Assembly: GCF_036287215.1 (NCBI RefSeq)
Contig: NZ_CP142860.1
Location: 3,100,001 to 3,164,000 of the forward strand
Direction of reading: 5' to 3'
DNA from: Caproiciproducens sp. CPB-2
GTDB lineage: Bacteria > Bacillota > Clostridia > Oscillospirales > Acutalibacteraceae
DNA: 64,000 nucleotides
Positions within the stretch are counted from its first letter, which is position 1. Each line of letters begins with the position of its first letter. A program made the translations under genes and the position numbers. The notes below the pieces were generated by a model. The model did no database searches and was not told the origin of the DNA. It saw only the letters and a list, made by a program, of their open reading frames with translations. Positions 1-7,547 of this stretch are shown piece after piece.

Positions 1-814
1 CCCGCATCTGATAGGCGATGGTGATTCCCAAAAAGATGGTAATCAGGTTTGCAAGCGGTCCCTGAGCGGTCTGGGAAAGCGCTTCCAGCTTGCCGCATTC
101 CCGGATGAGGTTGCCGAACATCAAAAAGCCGACCAGCGCAACGGAATCCGGCGCGACCAGTCCCGCAATCAGCGTAACGATGATCGGGAACAGGATTTTC
201 GTGGTTTTGGAAACCGCCTTCGGATTATAGGGCATATGGATCATCCGCTCATGCTTCGTTGTCACAAGGCGGATCGCCGCGGGCTGGATAATCGGCACCA
301 GCGCCATATAGGAGTAAGCCGCCACCGCAATCGCGCCGATGTAATTGCTGTGGAGTACCTGTGAAACCAGAATGGAGGTTGGGCCGTCCGCCGCGCCGAT
401 CACTCCGGCGGCCATCGCGTCCTTCAGCGGGAACCCGAGCAGAACCGCCAGCACGACGGTAAGGAAGATGCCGAACTGGGCCGCGCCGCCGAACAGCAGC
501 ATGCGCGGGTTGGAAAGCAGCGGGCCGAAATCAATCATCGCGCCGATCCCCACGAACAATAAAAGAGGAAATGCTTCGGAAGCGACGATTCCCTTTTCAA
601 ACAGCCACTTCACAATGCCGGATTCCCCCACTACGCCGGGAAGCGGCAGGTTGACAAGAATTGCTCCGAATCCCATCGGTAAGAGCAGTGCCGGTTCGAA
701 ATCCTTTTCAATGGCAAGCCAGATCAGCAGCGCGCCGATCGCCCACATGACCAGCATCTTGGGGTTCTGGGCCATGAACTGAATGCCGTTCGTTAAAAAG
801 CTGAATTCACTCAA
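1..814 (-). CDS. Na+-translocating decarboxylase beta subunit (OadB/GcdB family), 3' end cut by window edge
   Basis: This is the integral membrane subunit of a biotin-dependent sodium-pumping decarboxylase (oxaloacetate, methylmalonyl-CoA or glutaconyl-CoA type), which couples carboxybiotin decarboxylation to Na+ export. The visible 271 codons translate into an almost entirely hydrophobic protein. They include the family's highly conserved stretch ADGPTSI and, near the edge, FGNLIRECG, which surround the Na+-binding region. The start is taken as TTG at 814, preceded by AGGAGA about ten bases upstream; the first ATG in frame (775) would remove 13 residues. The gene runs leftward out of the window, so the C-terminus and the alpha, gamma and biotin-carrier partners are not visible. 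The family is secure, but the substrate cannot be told from the beta subunit alone. Confidence 0.9.
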   Translation of the reverse strand, partial: MSEFSFLTNGIQFMAQNPKMLVMWAIGALLIWLAIEKDFEPALLLPMGFGAILVNLPLPGVVGESGIVKWLFEKGIVASEAFPLLLFVGIGAMIDFGPLLSNPRMLLFGGAAQFGIFLTVVLAVLLGFPLKDAMAAGVIGAADGPTSILVSQVLHSNYIGAIAVAAYSYMALVPIIQPAAIRLVTTKHERMIHMPYNPKAVSKTTKILFPIIVTLIAGLVAPDSVALVGFLMFGNLIRECGKLEALSQTAQGPLANLITIFLGITIAYQMR

Positions 815-927
815 CGACTTTAACTCTCCTTCTGTTAAAAAAATGCGAAACTTAAAAATATTATATCTGATGCGCGGTGCTATTTCAAGTAAAAGCACAA
901 TAAAATCACACAAAAACAGAAGAAAAT

Positions 928-960
928 TAAAAAACCGCCATGCAAAATGCACAGCGGTTT
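928..960 (-). terminator. Rho-independent terminator of acpP
   Basis: Read on the minus strand, AAACCGC and GCGGTTT (arms 932-938 and 954-960) form a hairpin followed by a T-rich run at 934-928, just past the acpP stop codon. Inner TGCA repeats may extend the loop pairing. Confidence 0.75.
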
Positions 961-976
961 CAGGAAGACGTGTCAC

Positions 977-1204
977 TCAGACATTATCTTCAATGTACTT
1001 TACCAGTTCCCCAACGGTTTTGATGTTGTCAATCTCTTCATCGGGAACTTCGATTTCAAACTCGTCCTCGATGGACATCAACAGGTCGACTACATCCAAG
1101 GAATCGGCGCCCAGATCGTCAGCAATGCTTGTTTCGGGAGTGATAGAGTCCTCCTCAACGTCAAACTGTTCGCTGAGAATCGCCTTTACCTTCTCAAAAA
1201 CCAT
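977..1204 (-). CDS. acpP: Acyl carrier protein
   Basis: This small acidic cytoplasmic protein carries growing fatty acyl chains on a phosphopantetheine arm. The 75-residue product has the canonical length and the conserved GADSLDVVDLL motif, in which the Ser is the phosphopantetheinylation site. It is highly acidic, as expected for a four-helix ACP. The start is fixed by an AAGGAGGA Shine-Dalgarno site six bases upstream. It is transcribed alone from a consensus promoter (1359-1387) and ends at its own hairpin. No other fatty-acid synthesis genes adjoin it, so a role in general fatty-acid synthesis is the default. A dedicated pathway ACP is possible but nothing in the context suggests one. 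Confidence 0.96.
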   Translation of the reverse strand: MVFEKVKAILSEQFDVEEDSITPETSIADDLGADSLDVVDLLMSIEDEFEIEVPDEEIDNIKTVGELVKYIEDNV

Positions 1205-1358
1205 GTCGTATCCTCCTTAAAAATCTTGAATTACAAATTTTGAAACATCGGCACGCGGAAAACGTTATTGTTTATTGTGGACAATAATATCTCTCGTATG
1301 TTACAATTGCCACAGAAAAAACCACATAAATCGCTCCGGACACTGATTGTATAACCAC

Positions 1359-1387
1359 ATATTATTAGCAAACCATGACTTTGTCAA
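1359..1387 (-). promoter_or_regulatory. SigA-type promoter of acpP
   Basis: On the minus strand, TTGACA (1387-1382) and TAATAT (1364-1359) are separated by 17 bases, close to the housekeeping consensus. This predicts a start near 1352 and a 5' leader of about 150 bases before acpP. No FapR-like operator was recognised in the leader. Confidence 0.7.
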
Positions 1388-1428
1388 TATTTTTTTAACC
1401 TTTTTTTCAGAAAGCAAGAGGAAAGAAA

Positions 1429-2787
1429 ATGGCCGAGAATCATTTCGCCGTGATTGGGCATCCAATTGCGCATACCATGTCCCCGTTTATTCATGAAAGA
1501 CTTTTCGCCCTGAGCGGAAAAACCGGCGGCTACGGCGTCCTGGACATCGCGCCGGAGAAACTGCCCGGCCGGATGGAGCTGCTCCGTACCCTGAGCGGCT
1601 TCAACATCACCATTCCCCATAAGCAGTCGATTATTCCGCTGCTGGACGGGCTGAACGAAAAATCGGAATTTTTCCATTCGGTCAACACCGTAAAAAATAC
1701 GGACGGCCGTCTGACCGGGTTCACCACGGACGGCACGGGCTTCTGCAAGGCGCTGGAGGCCGGCGGCACAAGCCTGAGCGGACGCACGGTCGTGCTCGGC
1801 GCGGGCGGCGCGGGCAGGGTGCTGGCGTTTGAGGCGGCCCTTGCCGGCGGCAGCGTGACCGTGGCCGTGCGCCCGCACGGGCTGGCGGCGGCGGAAAAGC
1901 TCTGCGCGGATATCCGCGCAAAAGCGGCGGGCGCACGGGCGGATTTCTGCCTGCTGGAAAACATCGGCGGAAAAATCGATTTACTGGCCAACGCCACGCC
2001 GGTCGGCATGTTCCCCCGCACCGGGGAATGCCCGGTTCCGGAGGAAACCGTCCGGAAAGCCTGCTGTGTTTTCGACGCGGTATACAACCCGGACGAAACG
2101 CTCCTGATCCGGACCGCGCGCAAAAACGGCGTGCGGGCCGTCGGCGGGATGAGCATGCTGGTCTGGCAGGCGGCCGCCGCGCACGAAATCTGGTACGGGG
2201 CGAAATTTGCCGCCGGCGACATTCAGGCGCTCTGCGGCGACGCCGTGGCGGAAATGAAAAAGAAATTCGGCAATATCGTTTTATGCGGCTATATGGGCAG
2301 CGGAAAGACCTGCGTGGGAAACCGCCTTGCCCGGATCACGGGCCGTACCTTTGTGGATATGGACCGCTATATCGAACGGAAGGAGGGCATGACGGTTGCG
2401 GAAATTTTCTCCTCGCGGGGAGAAGCCGCCTTCCGCGCGATGGAACGTGCGGCGGCAAAAGAACTGTCCCTGAAAAGCGGCCTGATCATCGCCACGGGCG
2501 GCGGGGCGCTGATGGACCCCGAAAACACGGCCGCCCTGAAAGGAAACGGCGTGATCGTACTGCTGAACGCTTCGCTGGAAACCATCCGGCAGCGCCTTTC
2601 CGGCGACTCCACCCGCCCGCTGCTCAGCGGGCCCGGCCGGGAGGAAACCATGCGCCGCCTTTACAGCGAGCGGACGGACAGGTACCGCGCGGCGGCGGAT
2701 TTCTCGGTGGACGCGGACGGCGGGGTGGAAACAGTTGCGGAAAAAATCCGGGAGACAGTAAAAATCCCGCTCATTCCAAACGAATAA
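1429..2787 (+). CDS. aroE-aroK: Fused shikimate dehydrogenase-shikimate kinase (AroE-AroK)
   Basis: This bifunctional enzyme would carry out two consecutive shikimate-pathway steps: NADPH reduction of 3-dehydroshikimate, then ATP phosphorylation of shikimate. Residues 1 to about 272 form the AroE half, with GHPIAHTMSP at the substrate site, NITIPHK with the catalytic Lys, TTDGTGF with the catalytic Asp, and the GAGGAGR dinucleotide-binding loop. Residues from about 280 form a complete shikimate kinase with the Walker A GYMGSGKT, the DMDRYIE shikimate/Mg site, GGGAL, and the STRPLL lid. At 452 residues the length equals the sum of both enzymes. Both halves keep their catalytic residues, and no stop or frameshift separates them. 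The other aro genes lie 2 kb downstream behind an opposing gene. Confidence 0.95.
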   Translation: MAENHFAVIGHPIAHTMSPFIHERLFALSGKTGGYGVLDIAPEKLPGRMELLRTLSGFNITIPHKQSIIPLLDGLNEKSEFFHSVNTVKNTDGRLTGFTTDGTGFCKALEAGGTSLSGRTVVLGAGGAGRVLAFEAALAGGSVTVAVRPHGLAAAEKLCADIRAKAAGARADFCLLENIGGKIDLLANATPVGMFPRTGECPVPEETVRKACCVFDAVYNPDETLLIRTARKNGVRAVGGMSMLVWQAAAAHEIWYGAKFAAGDIQALCGDAVAEMKKKFGNIVLCGYMGSGKTCVGNRLARITGRTFVDMDRYIERKEGMTVAEIFSSRGEAAFRAMERAAAKELSLKSGLIIATGGGALMDPENTAALKGNGVIVLLNASLETIRQRLSGDSTRPLLSGPGREETMRRLYSERTDRYRAAADFSVDADGGVETVAEKIRETVKIPLIPNE

Positions 2788-2796
2788 GCGGGACCC
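2759..2796 (-). terminator. Terminator of the diguanylate cyclase gene, overlapping the aroE-aroK 3' end
   Basis: On the minus strand TCCCGCT and AGCGGGA (arms 2787-2793 and 2765-2771) form a hairpin followed by TTTTT. The hairpin lies inside the last codons of the convergent aroE-aroK gene, and on the plus strand the T-run is weak. Confidence 0.65.
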
Positions 2797-2798
2797 TG

Positions 2799-4142
2799 TT
2801 ATTGATCCTGAAGCGTCGTGTCGGCGTAGGTGCGGTAAGCGTCTTTCCCGCTGTTCTTCGCGGCGTACATGGCCGCGTCGGCCTTTGCAAACAGCTCGTT
2901 GTAGTTTTTCCCGTCCTCCGGGTAAAACGCGACCCCTATGCTGCCGGAAACCCGGAACTCCGCGTCGTCCTGAGGATGGGCGTTGCGGAAGATGGCCTGC
3001 AGCACATCGGCTTTCCGCCTGACGTCCTCGCGGGAAATATCCATCAGGAACACAACAAACTCGTCCCCGCCGATCCTGCCGATAATGTCGTCCTCGCGGA
3101 ATTTTTTCTTGATTTTGGAAGCGATGTCGACAATCACTTCGTCCCCCACCAGATGGCCCAGATTGTCGTTTACATTCTTAAAATTATCGATATCGATGGT
3201 AAACAGGGCGTGGCGGCTGCCCGGGGAGCTTTGGCCGATCGCCTTGTCGATCAGCGCGTTGGTGGTCATCCGGTTGTAAAGGCCGGTCAGCTGGTCGTGC
3301 TCCGCTTTCTCCTTTAAGCTGATCGTTTCCCGTTTCTGCCGGTCGATGTCGGAAATAAAGGCGATCATCCGGAGCGGTTCCTTCTGCTCGTCCCGGATCA
3401 CCGTGCTGCGCACCCGGTACCACCGGTAATCGCCGTTGACGTCCTTGAACCGGTATTCGGGGCTTTTGGGATTCGTCCCGTTTAAAAAGCCGTAGATGTC
3501 GTTGAGGATGCGCGACTTGTCGTCGTCGAAAATAATATCCGAATGGTAGAGCTGGTCTAAAAGGCCGTCCGCGTTTACTTCAATACCGAACTTTTCTTTG
3601 AACGGGGGCGAGCAGTAAAGCTCCTGCGTCTTGAAATTATAGTCGCAGATCGGGTCGGCCGCCTGCTCCATGATGATGCGGTAGCGTTCCTCGCTGGCGG
3701 CAAGCTCCCGCTTGGCTTTTTTGATAATTTCAAGCTGTTCCCTTTCCCGTTTAATGGAATGCCTTCTCTTGGTAATATCCTCCAATACGCCGCAAAAATA
3801 CTCGGAACCATCCCCCGCCGCCATCAGACGCAAACAGCAGATGGTCCAGATTGAATCCCCGTCTTTCCGAACCAGCTTCAGTTCCAGCTCGGCAAGGCCG
3901 CGTTTTTTCAGGCTTTCGGCAAGTCTGCCCCAGTTGATTCGCTGGTCGCCGGTCAGCAGCCGGTTCGGCGCCGGCCCGTTCAGCGCGGTGATTTCCCCTT
4001 CGCTGTACCCAAACATCCCGTAAAAGGAAGCGCTTGCATAGACAATCGTCAGGACACCATCGTTCTTACAGCAGAAAACACCGCCGCCGAGGTAATTGAC
4101 TATGTTTTCCATACCGAGTGTACTCATTGCCGTCTGGGGCAT
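2799..4142 (-). CDS. PAS-PAS-GGDEF diguanylate cyclase
   Basis: This is a predicted cytoplasmic sensor enzyme that makes cyclic di-GMP from two GTP. With the ATG at 4142 (447 residues), two PAS-type sensor regions span roughly residues 15-125 and 155-270. They are joined by a charged, coiled-coil-like linker, and a GGDEF domain follows from about 280. The active-site GGDEF is intact (358-362), and the RxxD product-inhibition site (349-352) sits exactly five residues before it, so feedback control is expected. No transmembrane segment or EAL domain is seen. An in-frame GTG at 4169 would add nine residues but has no ribosome-binding site. The gene lies between the two blocks of shikimate genes in the opposite direction. 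A functional link with them is not evident. Confidence 0.93.
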   Translation of the reverse strand: MPQTAMSTLGMENIVNYLGGGVFCCKNDGVLTIVYASASFYGMFGYSEGEITALNGPAPNRLLTGDQRINWGRLAESLKKRGLAELELKLVRKDGDSIWTICCLRLMAAGDGSEYFCGVLEDITKRRHSIKREREQLEIIKKAKRELAASEERYRIIMEQAADPICDYNFKTQELYCSPPFKEKFGIEVNADGLLDQLYHSDIIFDDDKSRILNDIYGFLNGTNPKSPEYRFKDVNGDYRWYRVRSTVIRDEQKEPLRMIAFISDIDRQKRETISLKEKAEHDQLTGLYNRMTTNALIDKAIGQSSPGSRHALFTIDIDNFKNVNDNLGHLVGDEVIVDIASKIKKKFREDDIIGRIGGDEFVVFLMDISREDVRRKADVLQAIFRNAHPQDDAEFRVSGSIGVAFYPEDGKNYNELFAKADAAMYAAKNSGKDAYRTYADTTLQDQ

Positions 4143-4289
4143 CGGCGTCACTTCTTTCCGTAAAGACACTTGCTGATTCTCAGGTTGATATACTTATTGA
4201 TTATAACAAATCAGTATGGAACAATCAAGAAATTTCGTATGGATTTTCACGTTCTTTCTTCTTTACGCCCAAATCCCCGCAATTTCATC

Positions 4290-4318
4290 TTGACACCGGC
4301 GGCATTCTGTATTATGAT
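4290..4318 (+). promoter_or_regulatory. Consensus promoter of the aro operon
   Basis: TTGACA at 4290-4295 and TATGAT at 4313-4318 are separated by exactly 17 bases, which is near-perfect SigA spacing and sequence. The predicted transcription start is about 4325, placing the leader peptide and the terminator between the promoter and aroF. Confidence 0.85.
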
Positions 4319-4347
4319 ACGGAATAAGGTGAACGCAAAGGAGTTAC

Positions 4348-4470
4348 ATGATGAATTTGTCCGCATACACAACACGATTTACAGGTTTCGGTTATCCCCG
4401 CTATTTTATGGCGTGGGATTTTTGTGCGTGCAGCAAAGTCAACTGTAAGCTTTTGTGTAAAAGGATATAG
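4348..4470 (+). CDS. Aromatic-residue-rich leader peptide of the aro operon (candidate attenuator peptide)
   Basis: This 40-codon open frame opens with ATG ATG, ends with TAG and is preceded by AAAGGAG at good spacing, 23 bases after the predicted transcription start. Residues 7-25 hold eight aromatics among 19 (Tyr 7, 16, 19; Phe 11, 14, 20, 25; Trp 23). The core reads YTTRFTGFGYPRYFMAWDF. Four Cys and several Lys follow. The stop codon is immediately followed by the segments that can form either a terminator or an antiterminator ahead of aroF. Position, composition and downstream RNA folding all match a ribosome-stalling leader peptide sensing charged tRNA-Phe, -Tyr and -Trp. It is too short for routine gene calling. 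A stable cellular function for the peptide is not suggested. Confidence 0.8.
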   Translation: MMNLSAYTTRFTGFGYPRYFMAWDFCACSKVNCKLLCKRI

Positions 4471-4539
4471 CCGTATTTTATTGACTGATAACGGGCTGAT
4501 ATTTTTGACGGAGCTGACAGCGGCTCCGTTATTTTTTTA
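4471..4539 (+). promoter_or_regulatory. Transcription attenuator of the aro operon (terminator/antiterminator switch)
   Basis: Terminator: ACGGAGC (4508-4514) pairs with GCTCCGT (4523-4529), followed by a T-tract. Antiterminator: ATAACGG (4488-4494) can instead pair with CCGTTAT (4526-4532), which uses the terminator's 3' arm. A third segment, CCGT (4471-4474), directly after the leader stop codon, can pair with ACGG (4491-4494) and release the terminator. These mutually exclusive pairings are what a ribosome-coupled attenuator needs. No T-box consensus is present. Confidence 0.75.
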
Positions 4540-4575
4540 TTCATTTTTACCGGCCCGCATCTAAGGAGGAACAGT

Positions 4576-5631
4576 ATGATTATCGTATTAAAACCCGAAT
4601 GTACCCCGCAGCAGCTTTCAGAATTCACGGATTTGCTCACCAGGGAATACAGCGTGAAGGTCAACACCTGGGTGGGAACGCAGAGCACCGTGCTCGGGCT
4701 GATCGGCGACACTTCCGCCATCGACATCGACTTCATTGCCGCGCAGGATTTTGTGGAAAGCGTAAAACGGGTGCAGGAGCCGTATAAAAAGGCGAACCGC
4801 AAGTTTCATCCGGACAACACGGTGATCACCCTGCCGACCGGCCAGACCATCGGCGACGGCGGGCTCGCGCTGATTGCCGGGCCGTGCTCGGTGGAGAGCG
4901 AGGAGCAGATCTGCGGCGTGGCCGAACGGGTCAAAAAGGCGGGCGCGCAGTTTTTGCGCGGCGGCGCCTTCAAGCCCAGGACCTCCCCCTACGCCTTCCA
5001 GGGGCTGCGGGCCGAGGGGCTGGAGCTTCTCAGGGAAGCGAAAAGGAAAACCGGCCTGCCGATCGTCACGGAGCTCATGAGCATCGGCCAGATCGACCTG
5101 TTCCTGAAGGAGAATGTGGACGTCATCCAGGTCGGCGCGAGAAATATGCAGAATTTCGAGCTGTTGAAGGAGCTTGGAAAAATCAGAAGGCCCATCCTGC
5201 TCAAGCGCGGGCTTTCCAGCACGATCGAGGAGCTTCTGATGAGCGCCGAATACATTATGTCCGGCGGCAACGACAACGTGATCCTGTGCGAGCGCGGAAT
5301 CCGGACCTACGAGACCTACACGCGCAACACCCTCGACATTTCCGCCATCCCGATTCTGAAAAAGCTTTCCCATCTGCCGGTGGTGGTCGACCCGAGCCAC
5401 GCCTCCGGCATTGCCTGGCTGGTGGAGCCGCTGGCGCTCGCCGCGGTCGCGGCCGGGGCGGACGGACTGATCATCGAGGTGCACAACAACCCCGCAAAGG
5501 CCCTGTCCGACGGCGCGCAGTCCCTGACGCCCGACCAGTTTGACAAGGTGGCGGCGCATGTGAAGGCCGCCGCGAAAGCTTTTGGAAGAAAGGTGGATTC
5601 CCCCGCCGATCTTTGCTATAATAAAGTTTAA
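4576..5631 (+). CDS. aroF: 3-deoxy-7-phosphoheptulonate synthase (DAHP synthase, type I-beta)
   Basis: This enzyme catalyses the first committed shikimate step, condensing phosphoenolpyruvate and erythrose 4-phosphate. The 351-residue protein begins with a ferredoxin-like/ACT-type regulatory domain (about residues 1-70) like that of the Thermotoga-type enzyme. The TIM barrel follows, with the conserved IAGPCSVES, RGGAFKPRTSPY, QVGARNMQNF and DPSHASG segments that form the substrate and metal site. The N-terminal domain implies allosteric feedback, probably by an aromatic amino acid. The start is supported by AAGGAGGA. It is the first enzyme gene behind the leader-peptide attenuator, as expected for the pathway's control point. 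The gene could equally be named aroG or aroA(f), since nomenclature varies in Firmicutes. Confidence 0.96.
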   Translation: MIIVLKPECTPQQLSEFTDLLTREYSVKVNTWVGTQSTVLGLIGDTSAIDIDFIAAQDFVESVKRVQEPYKKANRKFHPDNTVITLPTGQTIGDGGLALIAGPCSVESEEQICGVAERVKKAGAQFLRGGAFKPRTSPYAFQGLRAEGLELLREAKRKTGLPIVTELMSIGQIDLFLKENVDVIQVGARNMQNFELLKELGKIRRPILLKRGLSSTIEELLMSAEYIMSGGNDNVILCERGIRTYETYTRNTLDISAIPILKKLSHLPVVVDPSHASGIAWLVEPLALAAVAAGADGLIIEVHNNPAKALSDGAQSLTPDQFDKVAAHVKAAAKAFGRKVDSPADLCYNKV

Positions 5632-5658
5632 AAATACTGCGTACGGAGGGAAGCCTGT

Positions 5659-6495
5659 ATGAACAAAAAAATCGTGATCGTCGGCCTGGGCCTGATCGGC
5701 GGTTCGCTCGCGAAAGCCTTTCAGAAATACAGCGAATGCACCGTCGCCGGAATCGACCGGGACCCCGGGGTCCTGAAAGCCGCGCTGGGCTGCGGCGCGA
5801 TCGACAGGATCGGGGACGACGGGGATATCCGAAACGCCGACCTGCTCTACCTTTGCCTGTACCCGCAGGCCGGTATCGACTTTGTCGCTTCGCACGCCCA
5901 TCTGATTCCGGCGTCGTGCCTCGTCACCGACACCTGCGGCATCAAGTCGGAAATCTGCAGGCACCTTCCGCTTCTGGCGGAGAAGCACGGCTTTTCCTTC
6001 GTGGGGGGGCACCCCATGGCGGGCAAGGAACAGAGCGGCTTCGCGGCAAGCGACGCCGACCTTTTTCTGGACGCCAGCTACCTGATCGTTCCGTGCGGCG
6101 CGCCGCAGCCCGCCGTCGATATGCTCAAGGCGGTCGCCGTGGAGCTTCATTTCGGCGGCACGGTGGTCACCACACCGGAGCACCACGACCAAATGATCGC
6201 GTTTACCAGCCAGCTTCCCCATGTGCTTGCCTGCGCCTATGTCATGAGCCCGCGGTGCCCGGAGCACAACGGCTTTTCCGCCGGAAGCTACCGGGACGTT
6301 TCCCGTGTCGCGAATATCAACGAGCGGCTTTGGGCGGAGCTTTTCATCGACAACCGGAAGGCGCTTGCCGACGAGCTGGATACGCTCATCACGAATATCA
6401 CCGATATCAAAGAGGCGGTCGCGCAAGGCGACGCCGAAGCCCTGCGCGCGCTTCTGCGCAGGGGCAGACTGATCAAGGAAAGGCTTGGTGAATAA
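5659..6495 (+). CDS. tyrA: Prephenate dehydrogenase
   Basis: This enzyme oxidatively decarboxylates prephenate to 4-hydroxyphenylpyruvate for tyrosine synthesis, using NAD(P)+. The N-terminus IVGLGLIGGSLAKA is a textbook Rossmann dinucleotide-binding loop. Further on are the GGHPMAGKE substrate motif and the C-terminal helical dimer domain with the TSQLPHV segment. At 278 residues it lacks the C-terminal ACT domain of some TyrA proteins, so direct tyrosine feedback is less likely and transcriptional attenuation may carry more of the control. It lies 27 bases after aroF with GGAGGG upstream of its ATG, and its stop overlaps the aroB start by one base, which points to translational coupling. 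Arogenate as an alternative substrate cannot be excluded. Confidence 0.93.
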   Translation: MNKKIVIVGLGLIGGSLAKAFQKYSECTVAGIDRDPGVLKAALGCGAIDRIGDDGDIRNADLLYLCLYPQAGIDFVASHAHLIPASCLVTDTCGIKSEICRHLPLLAEKHGFSFVGGHPMAGKEQSGFAASDADLFLDASYLIVPCGAPQPAVDMLKAVAVELHFGGTVVTTPEHHDQMIAFTSQLPHVLACAYVMSPRCPEHNGFSAGSYRDVSRVANINERLWAELFIDNRKALADELDTLITNITDIKEAVAQGDAEALRALLRRGRLIKERLGE

Positions 6496-7547
6496 TGGAA
6501 CTGACGGTTCACACGTCCGGCGCCTACCGGATCATCATTGAGCGCGGCTGTATGGACGCGGCGGGCAAGCGCGCCGGGGAGCTTTTCAAACCCGGCGCCA
6601 AAGCGGTCGTCATCGGCGACAGCAACGTGATCCCGCTGTACGGAAAGCGCGTGCTGGATTCTCTGAAAGCCGCGGGCTTTTCCGCTTCCCCGTTCTCTTT
6701 TCCGGCGGGCGAGGAAAGCAAGCGCCTTTCCTCCATTGAAGCCATGTACGCCGAATGCGCGGCCCGGGGCCTTACCCGCAGCGACTTTATCGTCGCCCTG
6801 GGCGGCGGGGTAACGGGCGATATGGCGGGGTTCGCCGCGGCGACCTTTCTGCGCGGAATCCCGTTCATTCAGATACCGACCACCCTGTTGGCGCAGATCG
6901 ATTCCTCCGTCGGCGGAAAAACCGGCGTGGACCTGCCGCAGGGCAAAAACCTGGTCGGAGCGTTCCACCAGCCCGGGCTGGTGCTGATTGACCCGGACAC
7001 GCTCTCCACGCTTCCCCCGCGGTACTTTTCCGACGGGATGGCGGAGGCCATCAAATACGGCTGCATCAAAAGCCGGGTCCTGTTCGACAGGATTGCCGGG
7101 GAAGAGATTTCCCGGAAGATAGAAGAACTGATTTTCCGCTGTGTGGACATTAAGCGCGAGGTGGTCGAGCGGGACGAATTCGACACCGGCGAGCGCATGC
7201 TCCTGAACTTCGGCCACACCTTCGGCCACGCGCTGGAAAAGCTGTACGGCTTTAAAAAGCTTTCCCACGGGGAAGCGGTCGGAATCGGCATGGTGATGAT
7301 GGCAAAATGCGGCGAAAACGCGGGGATTACAAAGGCCGGAACGGCTGATGAAATCATCGCCGTCCTGAAAAAATACAACCTGCCGGTAAAGGACGAAATG
7401 CCCGTAAACCGGATTTTGGAAGCTACCGCGCTGGACAAAAAGAGCAGCGGCGGCGGGATCAGCCTGATCATGCTGCGGGGAATCGGCGAAAGCTTTGCGG
7501 ACCGGGTTTCCCGCGCCCGCCTTGCCGAGCTGGCCGGGGTGCTGTGA
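6495..7547 (+). CDS. aroB: 3-dehydroquinate synthase
   Basis: This enzyme converts DAHP to 3-dehydroquinate, using NAD+ and a divalent metal. The 350-residue protein has the family's normal length. It carries the GGGVTGDMAGFAAAT nucleotide loop, the IPTTLLAQIDSSVGGKTG segment, and the metal-binding Glu and His residues in EAIKYG, LNFGHTFGHA and LSHGEAVGIG. The start ATG shares its A with the tyrA TAA. The gene ends in a TGATG overlap with aroA, so both junctions suggest coupled translation. It sits in pathway context with all other enzymes except dehydroquinate dehydratase. No unusual features are seen. Confidence 0.97.
   Translation: MELTVHTSGAYRIIIERGCMDAAGKRAGELFKPGAKAVVIGDSNVIPLYGKRVLDSLKAAGFSASPFSFPAGEESKRLSSIEAMYAECAARGLTRSDFIVALGGGVTGDMAGFAAATFLRGIPFIQIPTTLLAQIDSSVGGKTGVDLPQGKNLVGAFHQPGLVLIDPDTLSTLPPRYFSDGMAEAIKYGCIKSRVLFDRIAGEEISRKIEELIFRCVDIKREVVERDEFDTGERMLLNFGHTFGHALEKLYGFKKLSHGEAVGIGMVMMAKCGENAGITKAGTADEIIAVLKKYNLPVKDEMPVNRILEATALDKKSSGGGISLIMLRGIGESFADRVSRARLAELAGVL

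Noticed and set aside
1205..1428. Riboswitch in the acpP/aroE-aroK gap
   Set aside because: The region is AT-rich with a clear acpP promoter. I found no known aptamer core or terminator on the plus strand.
4618..6426. A 602-codon open frame on the minus strand opposite aroF and tyrA
   Set aside because: It overlaps two genes with clear motifs on the plus strand, shows no recognisable domain, and is typical of antisense frames in GC-rich coding DNA.
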